Source of the DNA: Halobacteriales archaeon QS_5_70_15
GTDB taxonomy: Archaea > Halobacteriota > Halobacteria > Halobacteriales > Haloarculaceae
NCBI GenBank assembly: GCA_003022005.1
Contig: PXRQ01000062.1
Span: forward strand, 1 to 31,908
DNA length: 31,908 nt
Reading direction: 5' to 3'
This document shows, piece after piece, positions 16,448 through 22,821 of this stretch (its first letter is position 1; every line of letters starts with the position of its first letter). Below the pieces are notes generated by a model. The model worked only from the letters and a program-made list of their open reading frames with translations, was not told the DNA's origin and did no database searches. The position numbers and the translations under genes were made by a program.

Positions 16448-16493
16448 CTCGCTGTCGCTCGGGCACTCGGATGGGCCCTGCCGGATTCGAACC
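16448..16493 (-). repeat. Direct repeat, outer copy: tRNA-Met 3' end plus 24 bp of flank
   Basis: This 46-bp sequence is identical to 16560-16605. In tRNA-Met orientation it holds the last 22 nt of the tRNA (T-loop and acceptor 3' strand) and the next 24 bp, including a CGAGCGACAGCGAG motif. There is no acceptor 5' strand, D-arm or anticodon arm, so it is a tail copy and not a tRNA gene. The 16425-17229 interval contains no protein gene. Confidence 0.9.
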
Positions 16494-16528
16494 GGAGCCG
16501 CTTCGCTTCCTCCGGTCGCTCGCGGCAG

Positions 16529-16545
16529 GGTTCGGATCGGCAGGG
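16529..16545 (+). repeat. Inverted degenerate copy of the tRNA-Met 3' end
   Basis: GGTTCGGATCGGCAGGG on the plus strand resembles the tRNA-Met tail (which lies on the minus strand) with one substitution and one missing base. It sits between the two direct copies and could pair with either. Confidence 0.6.
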
Positions 16546-16559
16546 AATACTGTTCGGCC

Positions 16560-16605
16560 CTCGCTGTCGCTCGGGCACTCGGATGGGCCCTGCCGGATTC
16601 GAACC
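16560..16605 (-). repeat. Direct repeat, inner copy overlapping the tRNA-Met 3' end
   Basis: The original of the exact 46-bp repeat, spanning the tRNA-Met 3' end and its trailer; the other copy lies 112 bp further downstream of the tRNA. Confidence 0.9.
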
Positions 16606-16690
16606 AGCGACCACTCGGTGTCCCACAGCCCCGAACAGGTCGGAAGACTGATATGAGCCGAGCGCTCTAACCGGACTGAGCTAAGGGCCC
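16584..16690 (-). tRNA. Elongator tRNA-Met (CAT) with a 32-nt intron
   Basis: The 7-bp acceptor GGGCCCT/AGGGCCC, D-arm GCTC/GAGC, anticodon stem CTCGG/CCGAG with loop CTCATAA, and T-arm GCTGG-TTCGAAT-CCGGC all pair; the discriminator is A and no CCA is encoded. The loop is interrupted after position 37 by an intron (16620-16651). The initiator tRNA has a different acceptor end, and an intron-bearing elongator tRNA-Met is known in haloarchaea, so this is the elongator form. Confidence 0.93.
16620..16651 (-). other. tRNA-Met intron, bulge-helix-bulge type
   Basis: A canonical BHB forms: loop bases CUCA (32-35) pair with intron UGGG as the 4-bp central helix, with 3-nt bulges UA^U and AC^A at the two splice sites. 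The intron closes with a CAG/CUG and CCGA/UCGG hairpin. This is the substrate of the archaeal tRNA splicing endonuclease. Confidence 0.85.
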
Positions 16691-16760
16691 CGTTGGATAC
16701 CGTCCCCGTCGTGCGTTATTGAAACTGTCGGGTTTCGTCCCCCTGTCGCCCCGTCCCCCG

Positions 16761-16826
16761 TCGGGAACGACGTTCCGGACACGGCGGTCGCTCGCGGACG
16801 AAACCGCTCGCGGGAGACGTTCCCGA
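16761..16826. repeat. Hairpin B beyond the duplicated tRNA-Asn tail
   Basis: Arms TCGGGAACG (16761-16769) and CGTTCCCGA (16818-16826) pair perfectly over 9 bp. The enclosed GCTCGCGG..GA.ACCGCTCGC core matches that of hairpin A (16924-16990), while the stem sequence is different. Confidence 0.65.
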
Positions 16827-16851
16827 GAAACGCCGCCTCCAGGGCTCGAAC
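16791..16851 (-). repeat. Imperfect 61-bp repeat, outer copy: tRNA-Asn 3' end plus flank
   Basis: Aligns without gaps to 16948-17008. The last 23 bp (16829-16851) are identical and hold the T-loop and acceptor 3' strand of tRNA-Asn; the other 38 bp are similar flank with the GCTCGCGG...CCGCTCGC core. It is not a functional tRNA. Confidence 0.85.
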
Positions 16852-16856
16852 GAGTC

Positions 16857-16911
16857 GAGGCGGTCCTGCTCGCTCGCTGTGCTCACTGCGCGGGCTGCGT
16901 CTCGTCGGCTC
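16857..16911 (-). repeat. 55-bp repeat shared with the tRNA-Arg locus
   Basis: Read on the minus strand, it matches 22680-22734 at 48 of 55 positions with no gap (core CGCAGCCCGCGCAG and GAGCGAGCAGGACCG). In both places it ends exactly 6 nt before a duplicated tRNA T-loop (TTCRA) and runs in the direction of its tRNA. Confidence 0.85.
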
Positions 16912-16923
16912 GAGCCTTCGGGA

Positions 16924-16990
16924 GCGTTCGGCTGGATACAGCGTTTGCTCGCGGCTGAGACCGCTCGCAGGAAAGTATCCGGCCGAACGC
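16924..16990. repeat. Hairpin A abutting the tRNA-Asn 3' end
   Basis: Arms 16924-16939 and 16975-16990 pair over 16 bp with one G-U type mismatch. The inner arm overlaps the last three bases of the tRNA. The loop carries a GCTCGCGG-CTGAGA-CCGCTCGC core. It may act as a tRNA trailer structure or terminator. Confidence 0.7.
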
Positions 16991-17008
16991 CGCCTCCAGG
17001 GCTCGAAC
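16948..17008 (-). repeat. Imperfect 61-bp repeat, inner copy overlapping the tRNA-Asn 3' end
   Basis: The original of the 61-bp duplication whose outer copy is at 16791-16851, 157 bp away; it spans the tRNA-Asn 3' end and its trailer. Confidence 0.85.
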
Positions 17009-17091
17009 CTGGGACCACCTCGTATCTGCGGCCCGCGGGCATCCCCGCGCGCCCTAACAGCGAGGTGCTCTACCAACTGAGCTAAGGCGGC
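16988..17091 (-). tRNA. tRNA-Asn (GTT) with a 31-nt intron
   Basis: Acceptor GCCGCCT/AGGCGGC, D-arm GCTC/GAGC, anticodon stem CCTCG/CGAGG, loop CTGTTAA with anticodon GTT, and T-arm CCAGG-TTCGAGC-CCTGG all pair; the discriminator is G, as expected for Asn, and no CCA is encoded. The mature tRNA is formed only if 17024-17054 is removed as an intron after position 37. Confidence 0.93.
17024..17054 (-). other. tRNA-Asn intron, bulge-helix-bulge type
   Basis: Loop bases CUGU (32-35) pair with intron GCAG in the 4-bp central helix; the splice bulges are UA^G and AU^A. The rest of the intron folds on itself through CGCGGG/CCCGCG. It is a full BHB motif in a very GC-rich intron. Confidence 0.83.
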
Positions 17092-17229
17092 TCGCACTCC
17101 ACCGTAGTCGAATCGATTCCATAGGCGTTTCGCTTTCGTGCCGGCGTGTCACGGCGACACGGGGCGACTGTACCGCCCTCGCGGCCGACCATCGACACCC
17201 TTTCGGCCGGCACCGGCGAACGGCGGACG

Positions 17230-18527
17230 ATGAGCGACGGGGAGACCGACGCCGACGCGTTCGACCGGGTGGTCGAGGCGGTCCGCGAGCGGGTGACGCC
17301 CGACGCGGCCGAGCGCGAACTCTTGGAGGCGGTCGCCGCCGAACTCGAGGCCCGTGCCGAGCGTGCCGTGGTCGACCTCCCGGTCGACGCCGACGTGATC
17401 CGCGTGGGCTCTACCGCCCGCGGGACCTGGCTGGCCGGCGACCGCGACGTCGACCTGTTCGTCCGCTTCCCCGCCGACCTCCCGCGCGAGGAGCTGGAGC
17501 GCTACGGGCTCGCCGTCGGTCACGAGGTGCTCCCGGACGGCCACGAGGAGTACGCCGAGCACCCGTACGTCGCGGGCGAGTACCGGGGGTTCGACGTCGA
17601 CTGCGTGCCGTGTCACGACGTCGGGAGCGCGGCCGAGATCCGGTCGGCCGTCGACCGGACGCCGTTCCACAACGCCTACCTCGACGAGCGCCTCGACGCG
17701 TCGACTTCGCGGGCTATCTCGTCGAACTCCTCGTGCTGGAACACGGCGGGTTCCGCGGACTGGTCGAGGCGGCCGCCGACTGGCAGCCTCCCGTCCGGTT
17801 CGACCCCGAGGGCCACGGGACCCGCGAGTTCGAGGACCCGCTGGTCGTCGTGGATCCGACCGATCCCGAGCGGAACGTCGCCGCCGCGCTCTCGGCCACC
17901 AACCTCGCTCGGCTCCAGCACTACTCGCGGGAACTGCTCGGCGATCCCCGGGCGTCGCTGTTCGAGCCCCGCGAGATCGCCCCGCTCTCCCCCGACGAGG
18001 TCTCGGCGGCCGTCGCCGACCGCGGGACGACGCCCGTCGCGGTTCGGTTCGACGCCCCCGATATCGTCGACGACCAGCTCTACCCGCAGCTGGACCGGTC
18101 GCTCTCGGGGCTGCGCGAGGAACTCGACCGTCGGGGGTTCGACCCCCTCCGGGCGGGGCGGTTCGCCGGGGACTCCGCCGTGCTGCTCGTCGAGTGTGCG
18201 GTCGGCGAGCGGCCCCGGATCGAGCGCCACGAGGGACCGCCGGTCGGCGTGCGCGCCCACGCCGAGGGGTTCCACGCGAAGTACGCGGACGACCCGGACG
18301 TGTACGGCCCGTTCGTCGAGGAGGGGCGGTACGTCGTCGAGCGCCGGCGCGAGTTCCGCACGCCGGGGGCGTTCTGCGAGGCCGACGCGCTGTTCGACGT
18401 CTCGCTCGGGCCGCACGTCGCGTCGGCGCTCGAGTCGGGCTACGAGGTGTACGCCGGCCCGAAGGTGGCGGCGCTGGCCGACGAGTTCGGCGTCGAACTG
18501 GCGCGCTACTTCGACCCCGTGCGGTAG
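17230..18527 (+). pseudogene. cca: CCA-adding tRNA nucleotidyltransferase, disrupted by an internal deletion/frameshift
   Basis: This enzyme adds the CCA tail to tRNAs. The first part (from ATG 17230) has the class-I nucleotidyltransferase site GSTARGTW (60-67), Asp73/Asp75 (DRDVDLF) and the third carboxylate in FDVDC, and runs to YLDERLDA in frame 1. The homology resumes in frame 3 at VDFAGYLVELLVLEHGGFRGL, near 17694-17702, and continues to the normal C-terminus (ELARYFDPVR). Compared with the family, about 25 residues between (the R-LLK-FLK-GxYGSDLR-T-GFSGYL region) are missing, and the frame changes. From memory of the Archaeoglobus structure this part contributes lysine and tyrosine contacts to the nucleotide triphosphate. 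All three tRNAs here lack encoded CCA, so the gene should be essential; an assembly or sequencing error is a real possibility. Confidence 0.88.
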
Positions 18528-18602
18528 CTCTCCCGGAACCCGCTCCGTCGGGTCGCGTCCGGTCGGTCACCTGGACCGTTTCCGGGCGGTCGCCCGAACC
18601 GT

Positions 18603-19607
18603 TCACAGGTCGTGCGCGTCCCGGACCTCCTCGATGACGGCCCTCGCCCGCTCGGAGGGATCGCCGTCCGGCTCGACGGGTTCGCGGCCGTCGAACACCT
18701 CGTGGACCATCACGACGCTCTCGGCGAGCGCGTCGAGCCCGTAGCCGCCCTCGAGGACGAACGCGAGCGCGGCGCCGGTCTCCCCGGCGAGCGTCCGCAT
18801 CCGGTCGGTGAGGACGCCGTACCCCTCCGTCGAGAGGCGCATCCGCGAGATGGGATCGTGCTCGTGGGCGTCGAACCCCGCCGAGACGATCAGGAGGTCG
18901 GGATCGAACCGCTCGACCGACGGGACGACGGCGTCGTCGACGGCCGCGAGGTACTCGGCGTCGCCACACCCGCCCGGGAGCGGGACGTTCAGGTTCGTCC
19001 GCTCGGGACCCTCGCCCCCCGTCTCGCCGACCTCGCCGGTCCCGGGGTAGAGCCCGCGCTCGTGGACGGAGCTGTAGTGGACGTCCGGGTCGTCGTAGGT
19101 GATGTCCTGTGTCCCGTTGCCGTGGTGGACGTCCCAATCGAAGACGGCGACGCGGTCGACCCGGGCGCGTTCGAGGGCGGCGTCGGCGGCCACGGCGGCG
19201 TTGTTGAAGAAGCAGAACCCCATCGCGTCGTCGAAGACGGCGTGGTGGCCGGGCGGTCGACCGATCGAGAAGGGGGTGTCCCGGCCGTCCCGGCCGTCGA
19301 GGGCGGCCGCCGCCGCCCAGACCGCGAGGCCCGCGGAGGCCCGCGCGGCCTCCCACGTCGACTCCGTCCCGAGGGTGTCGGCGTCCCAGGTGCCCCCGCC
19401 CTCCGCGCAGAACGACTCGACCGCCGCGACGTACTCGGGGTCGTGGACGCGCTCGAGCCGCTCGACCCCGACCGAGTCCCCGGTCTCGTACTCGATGCCG
19501 TGGAGCCGGGAGAGCCGCCGACGGATGGCCTCGAGCCGGTCGGCCGATTCGGGATGCCGGGGGCCGGTTTCGTGATCGAGACAGATCTCGCGGTAGCCGA
19601 ACCTCAT
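18603..19607 (-). CDS. Histone deacetylase family protein (class II/AcuC-like)
   Basis: A 334-aa arginase-fold zinc amidohydrolase. Catalytic motifs: GRPPGHHAVFDDAMGFCFFNN (His-His dyad), FDWDVHHGNGTQ (zinc Asp and His), SAGFDAHEHDP (zinc Asp) and LEGGYG (transition-state Tyr). The family removes acetyl groups from protein lysines or small amines. The ATG at 19607 overlaps the TGA of the histone gene by one base (TGATG), so it is translationally coupled to the histone. This adjacency suggests chromatin or acetyl-lysine substrates, but the histone here has no long basic tail. Confidence 0.94.
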   Translation of the reverse strand: MRFGYREICLDHETGPRHPESADRLEAIRRRLSRLHGIEYETGDSVGVERLERVHDPEYVAAVESFCAEGGGTWDADTLGTESTWEAARASAGLAVWAAAAALDGRDGRDTPFSIGRPPGHHAVFDDAMGFCFFNNAAVAADAALERARVDRVAVFDWDVHHGNGTQDITYDDPDVHYSSVHERGLYPGTGEVGETGGEGPERTNLNVPLPGGCGDAEYLAAVDDAVVPSVERFDPDLLIVSAGFDAHEHDPISRMRLSTEGYGVLTDRMRTLAGETGAALAFVLEGGYGLDALAESVVMVHEVFDGREPVEPDGDPSERARAVIEEVRDAHDL

Positions 19608-20050
19608 CACTCGAAGTACTGTTGCAGCTCGTAGTACGCCTCGACGTCCTCGGCCTTCACCGTGCGACGGTCAGCGTGGCGTGCGAGGACGGCCGCCGCC
19701 GCGGCCACCCGGTCGGCGTACGCCTCGAGGATACCCGCGAGCGCCACCCTGGCGTCCATCGAGACGCGGTAGCCGTCGTCGATGTCGAGCCGGGCGATGC
19801 GGTCGACCGGGGCGATCGGCAGCTCGAGCTCGTCCCCGTCGGCGTCGGTCCCGTCGCCCTCGAAGTCCTCGGCCATCAGCGTCTTGCGCCCGTCCTCGGT
19901 CGCCCGTTCGGCGGCCTCGACGGCGAGGTCCGCCCCGTGGTCCTGGATGCGCCGCGCGAGCTCCGCCGCCGCCTCGGCGCTGACACGAAGATCGCCGGCG
20001 TTCCGTCGGATGATGGTGTCGATCGGGGCGAACGGCAACTCGACGCTCAT
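19607..20050 (-). CDS. hstA: Archaeal histone, two histone folds in one chain
   Basis: A 147-aa tandem histone. Fold 1 covers about residues 1-62 (ELPFAPIDTIIRRNAGDLRVS...KTLMAEDFE); fold 2 about 76-147 (ELPIAPVDRIARLDIDDGYRVS...RRTVKAEDVEAYY). Each has the (L)P(F/I)APVDRI start and the late T-x-x-AEDVE motif of archaeal histones. Haloarchaea make this covalent pseudo-dimer, and it is acidic here, as usual in high salt. The gene has its own TTTTATG box and is followed, overlapping by one base, by the deacetylase. Confidence 0.95.
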   Translation of the reverse strand: MSVELPFAPIDTIIRRNAGDLRVSAEAAAELARRIQDHGADLAVEAAERATEDGRKTLMAEDFEGDGTDADGDELELPIAPVDRIARLDIDDGYRVSMDARVALAGILEAYADRVAAAAAVLARHADRRTVKAEDVEAYYELQQYFE

Positions 20051-20074
20051 AGCGTGTTCGGGAGTCGTTTAGCG

Positions 20075-20081
20075 CATAAAA
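20075..20081 (-). promoter_or_regulatory. TATA-like box of the histone-deacetylase operon
   Basis: TTTTATG on the minus strand, 25-31 bases before the histone ATG, inside the 38-base gap to the RPA stop codon. Confidence 0.55.
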
Positions 20082-20088
20082 CCGTCGG

Positions 20089-21618
20089 TCACCGGGGTTC
20101 GACGTCGTCGGCCTCGATGCGGTCCCCGTCCCGTCGTCCCCGTACCGTCACCTCCTGTCCGAGCTCGACGCGCTCGGTCGTCTCCACGATCCGCGTCTCC
20201 GCGCCGTCGTCGAGCATCACCGGGTTCCCCGTCTGGACGACCGTCCCGGTGAACTCGACGAGGTCCCCCGACTCCGGTTCGGCCTCGAGCTCCGCCCCGG
20301 CGGTCGACCCGGTGCGGGCGTCGTCGTCGCCGCTCCCCCCGGTATCGGCGTCGCCGCCGCCACCACCCGATCCGCCGCCGGCGAACGCGTCCAGCCCCGT
20401 CTCCTCGGTGCCGGCGCCGTCCTCCGCGTCAGCCGCCCTCCGGCCGTCGGACTCGCCGGCGGTCGAGCCGGCCTCTCCCGTTCCGGTCCCGCCGCGCTCC
20501 GGCGGCTTCGCGGTCGTCCCATCGAGCTTGACGACGGTCGAGCGGAACCCCGCGGACGCCTCCAGCTCGTCCTGCCAGCCGTCCTGGATCTCCACGTCCG
20601 CGAGGAACATCTCGTCGCCGGGGCCGAGGTCGCGGTCGGCCTTCTCCCCCCACAGGGCCACCCGGATGTCGCCGGTCTCGTCCGTGACCCGAACGTTCCG
20701 GACCTGTCCCTCGCTGCCGTCGTCCCGGTCGAACGTCCGCTTGGGGTCGGCCGAGCGGACCACGCCGGCGATGTCGATCGTCTGCCCGATCTCGACGGTC
20801 CCGATGTCGGTCGCCTCGGGGATGAACGTGACCGACTCCTCGATCCCCTCGATGGCGCCCCGGGACCCGACGTGGAGCTCGAGGCTCCCCTCGCGTTCGC
20901 GGACGTAGCCGTCCACTACCTCGACGGTCGTCCCCGGGTCGATCTCCTCGGCCCGGGCGGCCCGGTCGTCCCACATCGTCACCCGCACCCGGCCGGTCTC
21001 GTCGCCGAGCGTGAGGTTCGAGACCCGCCCCTCGCTGCCGTCGTCCCGCGAGAACGTCCGGACCGAGCCGGTGTCGAGGACGACCCCGCGGAGGTTCACG
21101 TCCGACTGGCCGAGCGCGAGCGACTCGACCGTCGACCCGCCAGTCAGATCGACGTCGATCTCCGTCTCCTCGTCGCCCTCGACGCGGTCCGCGGAGACCT
21201 CGAGGCCGTTGTAGCCGTCCTTCGGCCGGCCGGCGACGCGGAGCACCATCCCCGGCTCGACCTCCTCCTCGGCCGCGGCGGCGTCCTCGTCCCAGAGCGC
21301 GACCCGCACCCGGCCGGTCTCGTCGGCGAGCTCGAGGTTCAGCACCCGTCCCTCCCCGTCGTCGCCGTCGCGCTCGAACGTGCGGAGCTCGCCAACGGAG
21401 ACGACCTTCCCGACGAACCGGGCCTCCTCCATCCCCGGCTCGATGTCGGCGATCGTCTCGACCTCGCCGTCCTGCAGGTCGTGAACGATGAGCTGTGCGG
21501 CCGTCTCCTCGTCGGCGAGACCGCCCATCTGCTCGACCTTCGCCTCGACCGCCTCCCGGAACTCCTCGAGCGGGACGTCCGTGTCGAGGTCCTCGTAGAC
21601 GTCTTCGATGACCCCCAT
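20089..21618 (-). CDS. Replication protein A-like ssDNA-binding protein with multiple OB folds
   Basis: A 509-aa single-strand DNA-binding protein. Three OB folds repeat the pattern F.G.V...G..RTF.RDDG..G.V.N..L.DETGRVRVALWD: about residues 60-170, 170-275 and 280-390. An acidic Gly/Asp/Thr-rich linker and a smaller fourth OB-like domain (about 450-509) follow. The layout resembles the haloarchaeal RPA2 type. The frame is open well beyond the start, but MGVIEDVYEDLDTDVPLEEF at 21618 is the normal N-terminus and has its own GGTTAAC box. The neighbouring histone and deacetylase genes suggest a DNA-maintenance locus. Confidence 0.92.
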   Translation of the reverse strand: MGVIEDVYEDLDTDVPLEEFREAVEAKVEQMGGLADEETAAQLIVHDLQDGEVETIADIEPGMEEARFVGKVVSVGELRTFERDGDDGEGRVLNLELADETGRVRVALWDEDAAAAEEEVEPGMVLRVAGRPKDGYNGLEVSADRVEGDEETEIDVDLTGGSTVESLALGQSDVNLRGVVLDTGSVRTFSRDDGSEGRVSNLTLGDETGRVRVTMWDDRAARAEEIDPGTTVEVVDGYVREREGSLELHVGSRGAIEGIEESVTFIPEATDIGTVEIGQTIDIAGVVRSADPKRTFDRDDGSEGQVRNVRVTDETGDIRVALWGEKADRDLGPGDEMFLADVEIQDGWQDELEASAGFRSTVVKLDGTTAKPPERGGTGTGEAGSTAGESDGRRAADAEDGAGTEETGLDAFAGGGSGGGGGDADTGGSGDDDARTGSTAGAELEAEPESGDLVEFTGTVVQTGNPVMLDDGAETRIVETTERVELGQEVTVRGRRDGDRIEADDVEPR

Positions 21619-22305
21619 TGTTAGCGGTACGAGGTCGCCCCCGTGGTTAACCGTTGTCGTGTCGGCACGGGTCCGGTGGTCCCCCCATCGTTGAAGAACC
21701 TGCGGGCGGTCGACGGCCGCTCGTCCGGCGGCAGATTCCGGCGGCCGCTCATCCACTAGTGGGTCCCGACGCCCGCTCACGCGGCCACGGGTCCGTCCGC
21801 CCCCGCCGCTGGGCTCGTCGCCAACGGTTGCGGCGCCGGCCGGCTCGGGCCCCGAGGTCACCGGCTCGGCGGTGACCAGGACCGGTCCGTCGTTCCCCTC
21901 CCACCGTTTGAGGCGACCGCCGACGGTGATCCCGAGGCCGGTCAGATCGCCGGGGGACTCCACGACGCTGACGGCGCGTCCGGTGTCGTCGTCCTCGTAG
22001 ACGCTCGGGTCGACGGGGCCGGCCGCCGCGGAGCGCGTCGCGTCGTCGACGCTGATGATGGCCGTCTCTGCGGGCGGCCTGCCGACGTGCCTGCGCCACT
22101 CGTCGAGCCACCTGTCCGGCCCGCGGGTGTACTCGACGGCGAGCACGCACATGTCCGGGGCCTCGTCCGGAGGCAGGGTGTCGTAGTACGAGGCGCGCGT
22201 GTCCGTGTCGAGGCTGTCGGAGAGAACGAGGACGTTCGAGGCGTCGTGCAGGGGATCCGCGGCTGGCTCCGTGGCCTCCTCTTTCCCGGAGTCCCCCGTC
22301 TGCAT
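21619..22305 (-). pseudogene. C-terminally truncated DUF7504-like ORF, in frame with the RPA gene
   Basis: From ATG 22305 (MQTGDSGKEEATEPAA) the protein shows the DUF7504-type pattern: NVLVLSDSLDTD, YYDTLPPDEA, LAVEYTRGPDRWLDEWRRHVGR, AIISVDDATRSA, VSVVESPGDLTGLGITVGGRLKRWE. The family then normally continues with a SLTALLQY...RFLHVLTGR segment, which is absent. Instead an unrelated Arg/Gly/Pro-rich stretch runs, with no stop codon, straight into the RPA frame at 21618. A good TATA box (22328-22336) suggests that it is or was transcribed. It may be a decayed gene, a true N-terminal extension of RPA, or the product of a deletion. Confidence 0.6.
21646..21652 (-). promoter_or_regulatory. TATA-like box of the RPA gene
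   Basis: GGTTAAC on the minus strand, 28-34 bases before the ATG at 21618; it supports the internal start over read-through from upstream. Confidence 0.45.
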
Positions 22306-22327
22306 CGTGTGGATGTTTATCCCCTCT

Positions 22328-22336
22328 CTTAATAAG
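22328..22336 (-). promoter_or_regulatory. TATA box of the DUF7504-like ORF
   Basis: CTTATTAAG on the minus strand, 23-31 bases before ATG 22305. In the 236-base gap to the tRNA-Arg gene I see only this box and the tRNA promoter. Confidence 0.55.
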
Positions 22337-22510
22337 CTCCCGGGTCGGTCACTCCGGTAGTGGCCGGACGGGCGGCCGGTGACGAACGGCACAGGGAGCC
22401 GATCGGCGACGCCGGCCCGACCGTCGGGCGAGCGGCCCTCCGGCCCCGCCCGACCCGGCCACTCCGCAGTCGCTTCCCCGCGCATCGCCCACCACGCCCG
22501 GACCGTAACC

Positions 22511-22518
22511 CTAATACG
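22511..22518 (+). promoter_or_regulatory. Box A of the tRNA-Arg gene
   Basis: CTAATACG, 24-31 bases before the first base of the tRNA. Confidence 0.5.
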
Positions 22519-22541
22519 CGGACCCGCGGTACTGTGGGTGA

Positions 22542-22614
22542 GTCCTGGTAGGGTAGTGGACTATCCTCTTGGCTTGCGGAGCCAGGGACCGGAGTTCAAA
22601 TCTCCGTCAGGACG
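22542..22614 (+). tRNA. tRNA-Arg (GCG)
   Basis: Acceptor GTCCTGG/TCAGGAC (one G-U), D-arm GGGT/ATCC, anticodon stem TTGGC/GCCAG with loop TTGCGGA (anticodon GCG, codon CGC), and T-arm CGGAG-TTCAAAT-CTCCG all pair; the discriminator is G and no CCA is encoded. There is no intron. Bases 22574-22614, from the anticodon loop to the 3' end, recur at 23960-24000, marking it as an integration target. Confidence 0.94.
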
Positions 22615-22619
22615 TGCCT

Positions 22620-22661
22620 GTCGGCACGACACGGCGAGCGAAGCGAGCCGTCAGTGCCGAC
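22620..22661. repeat. Hairpin directly after tRNA-Arg with a GAGCGAAGCGA loop
   Basis: Arms GTCGGCAC/GTGCCGAC (8 bp) and ACGGC/GCCGT (5 bp) enclose GAGCGAAGCGA. It starts 6 nt after the tRNA and may serve as a trailer or terminator structure. Confidence 0.65.
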
Positions 22662-22679
22662 GGAACGTCGAAGAGATTT

Positions 22680-22734
22680 GAGCAGACGAGTCGCAGCCCG
22701 CGCAGCGAACGCAGTGAGCGAGCAGGACCGTCTC
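22680..22734 (+). repeat. 55-bp repeat shared with the tRNA-Asn locus
   Basis: Same unit as 16857-16911 (48/55 identical, ungapped). It ends 6 nt before the duplicated T-loop of tRNA-Arg at 22741. It lies between GAGATTTGA (22673-22681) and its inverted partner TCAAATCTC (22742-22750), which is part of the copied T-arm. Confidence 0.85.
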
Positions 22735-22737
22735 GGC

Positions 22738-22760
22738 GAGTTCAAATCTCCGTCAGGACG
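22738..22760 (+). repeat. Inner duplicate of the tRNA-Arg 3' end (23 bp)
   Basis: Identical to 22592-22614 (end of the T-stem, T-loop, acceptor 3' strand, discriminator), 146 bp downstream in the same orientation. Confidence 0.9.
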
Positions 22761-22783
22761 CTCGCTTCGGTCGCGCCCTGACG
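22751..22783. repeat. Hairpin built on the inner tRNA-Arg tail copy
   Basis: CGTCAGG (tRNA tail) pairs with CCTGACG at 22777-22783; the loop holds GCTCGCTTCGGTCGC, a GCGA-rich motif on the other strand. Confidence 0.6.
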
Positions 22784-22821
22784 TACCGCATTTTCGCACA
22801 CAACATAGACCGAAAAACACT

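Noticed and set aside
14841..16466. 541-codon frame antisense to the carotenoid oxygenase
   Set aside because: The sense frame carries all four iron histidines; the antisense one is a shadow.
16448..16605. The tRNA tail copies as extra or pseudo-tRNA genes
   Set aside because: No acceptor 5' strand, D-arm or anticodon arm accompanies them; they are 3'-end duplications only.
16425..17229. CRISPR array, because of short repeated units
   Set aside because: Repeats occur in pairs tied to each tRNA, with no regular spacing or uniform spacers, and no cas genes are present.
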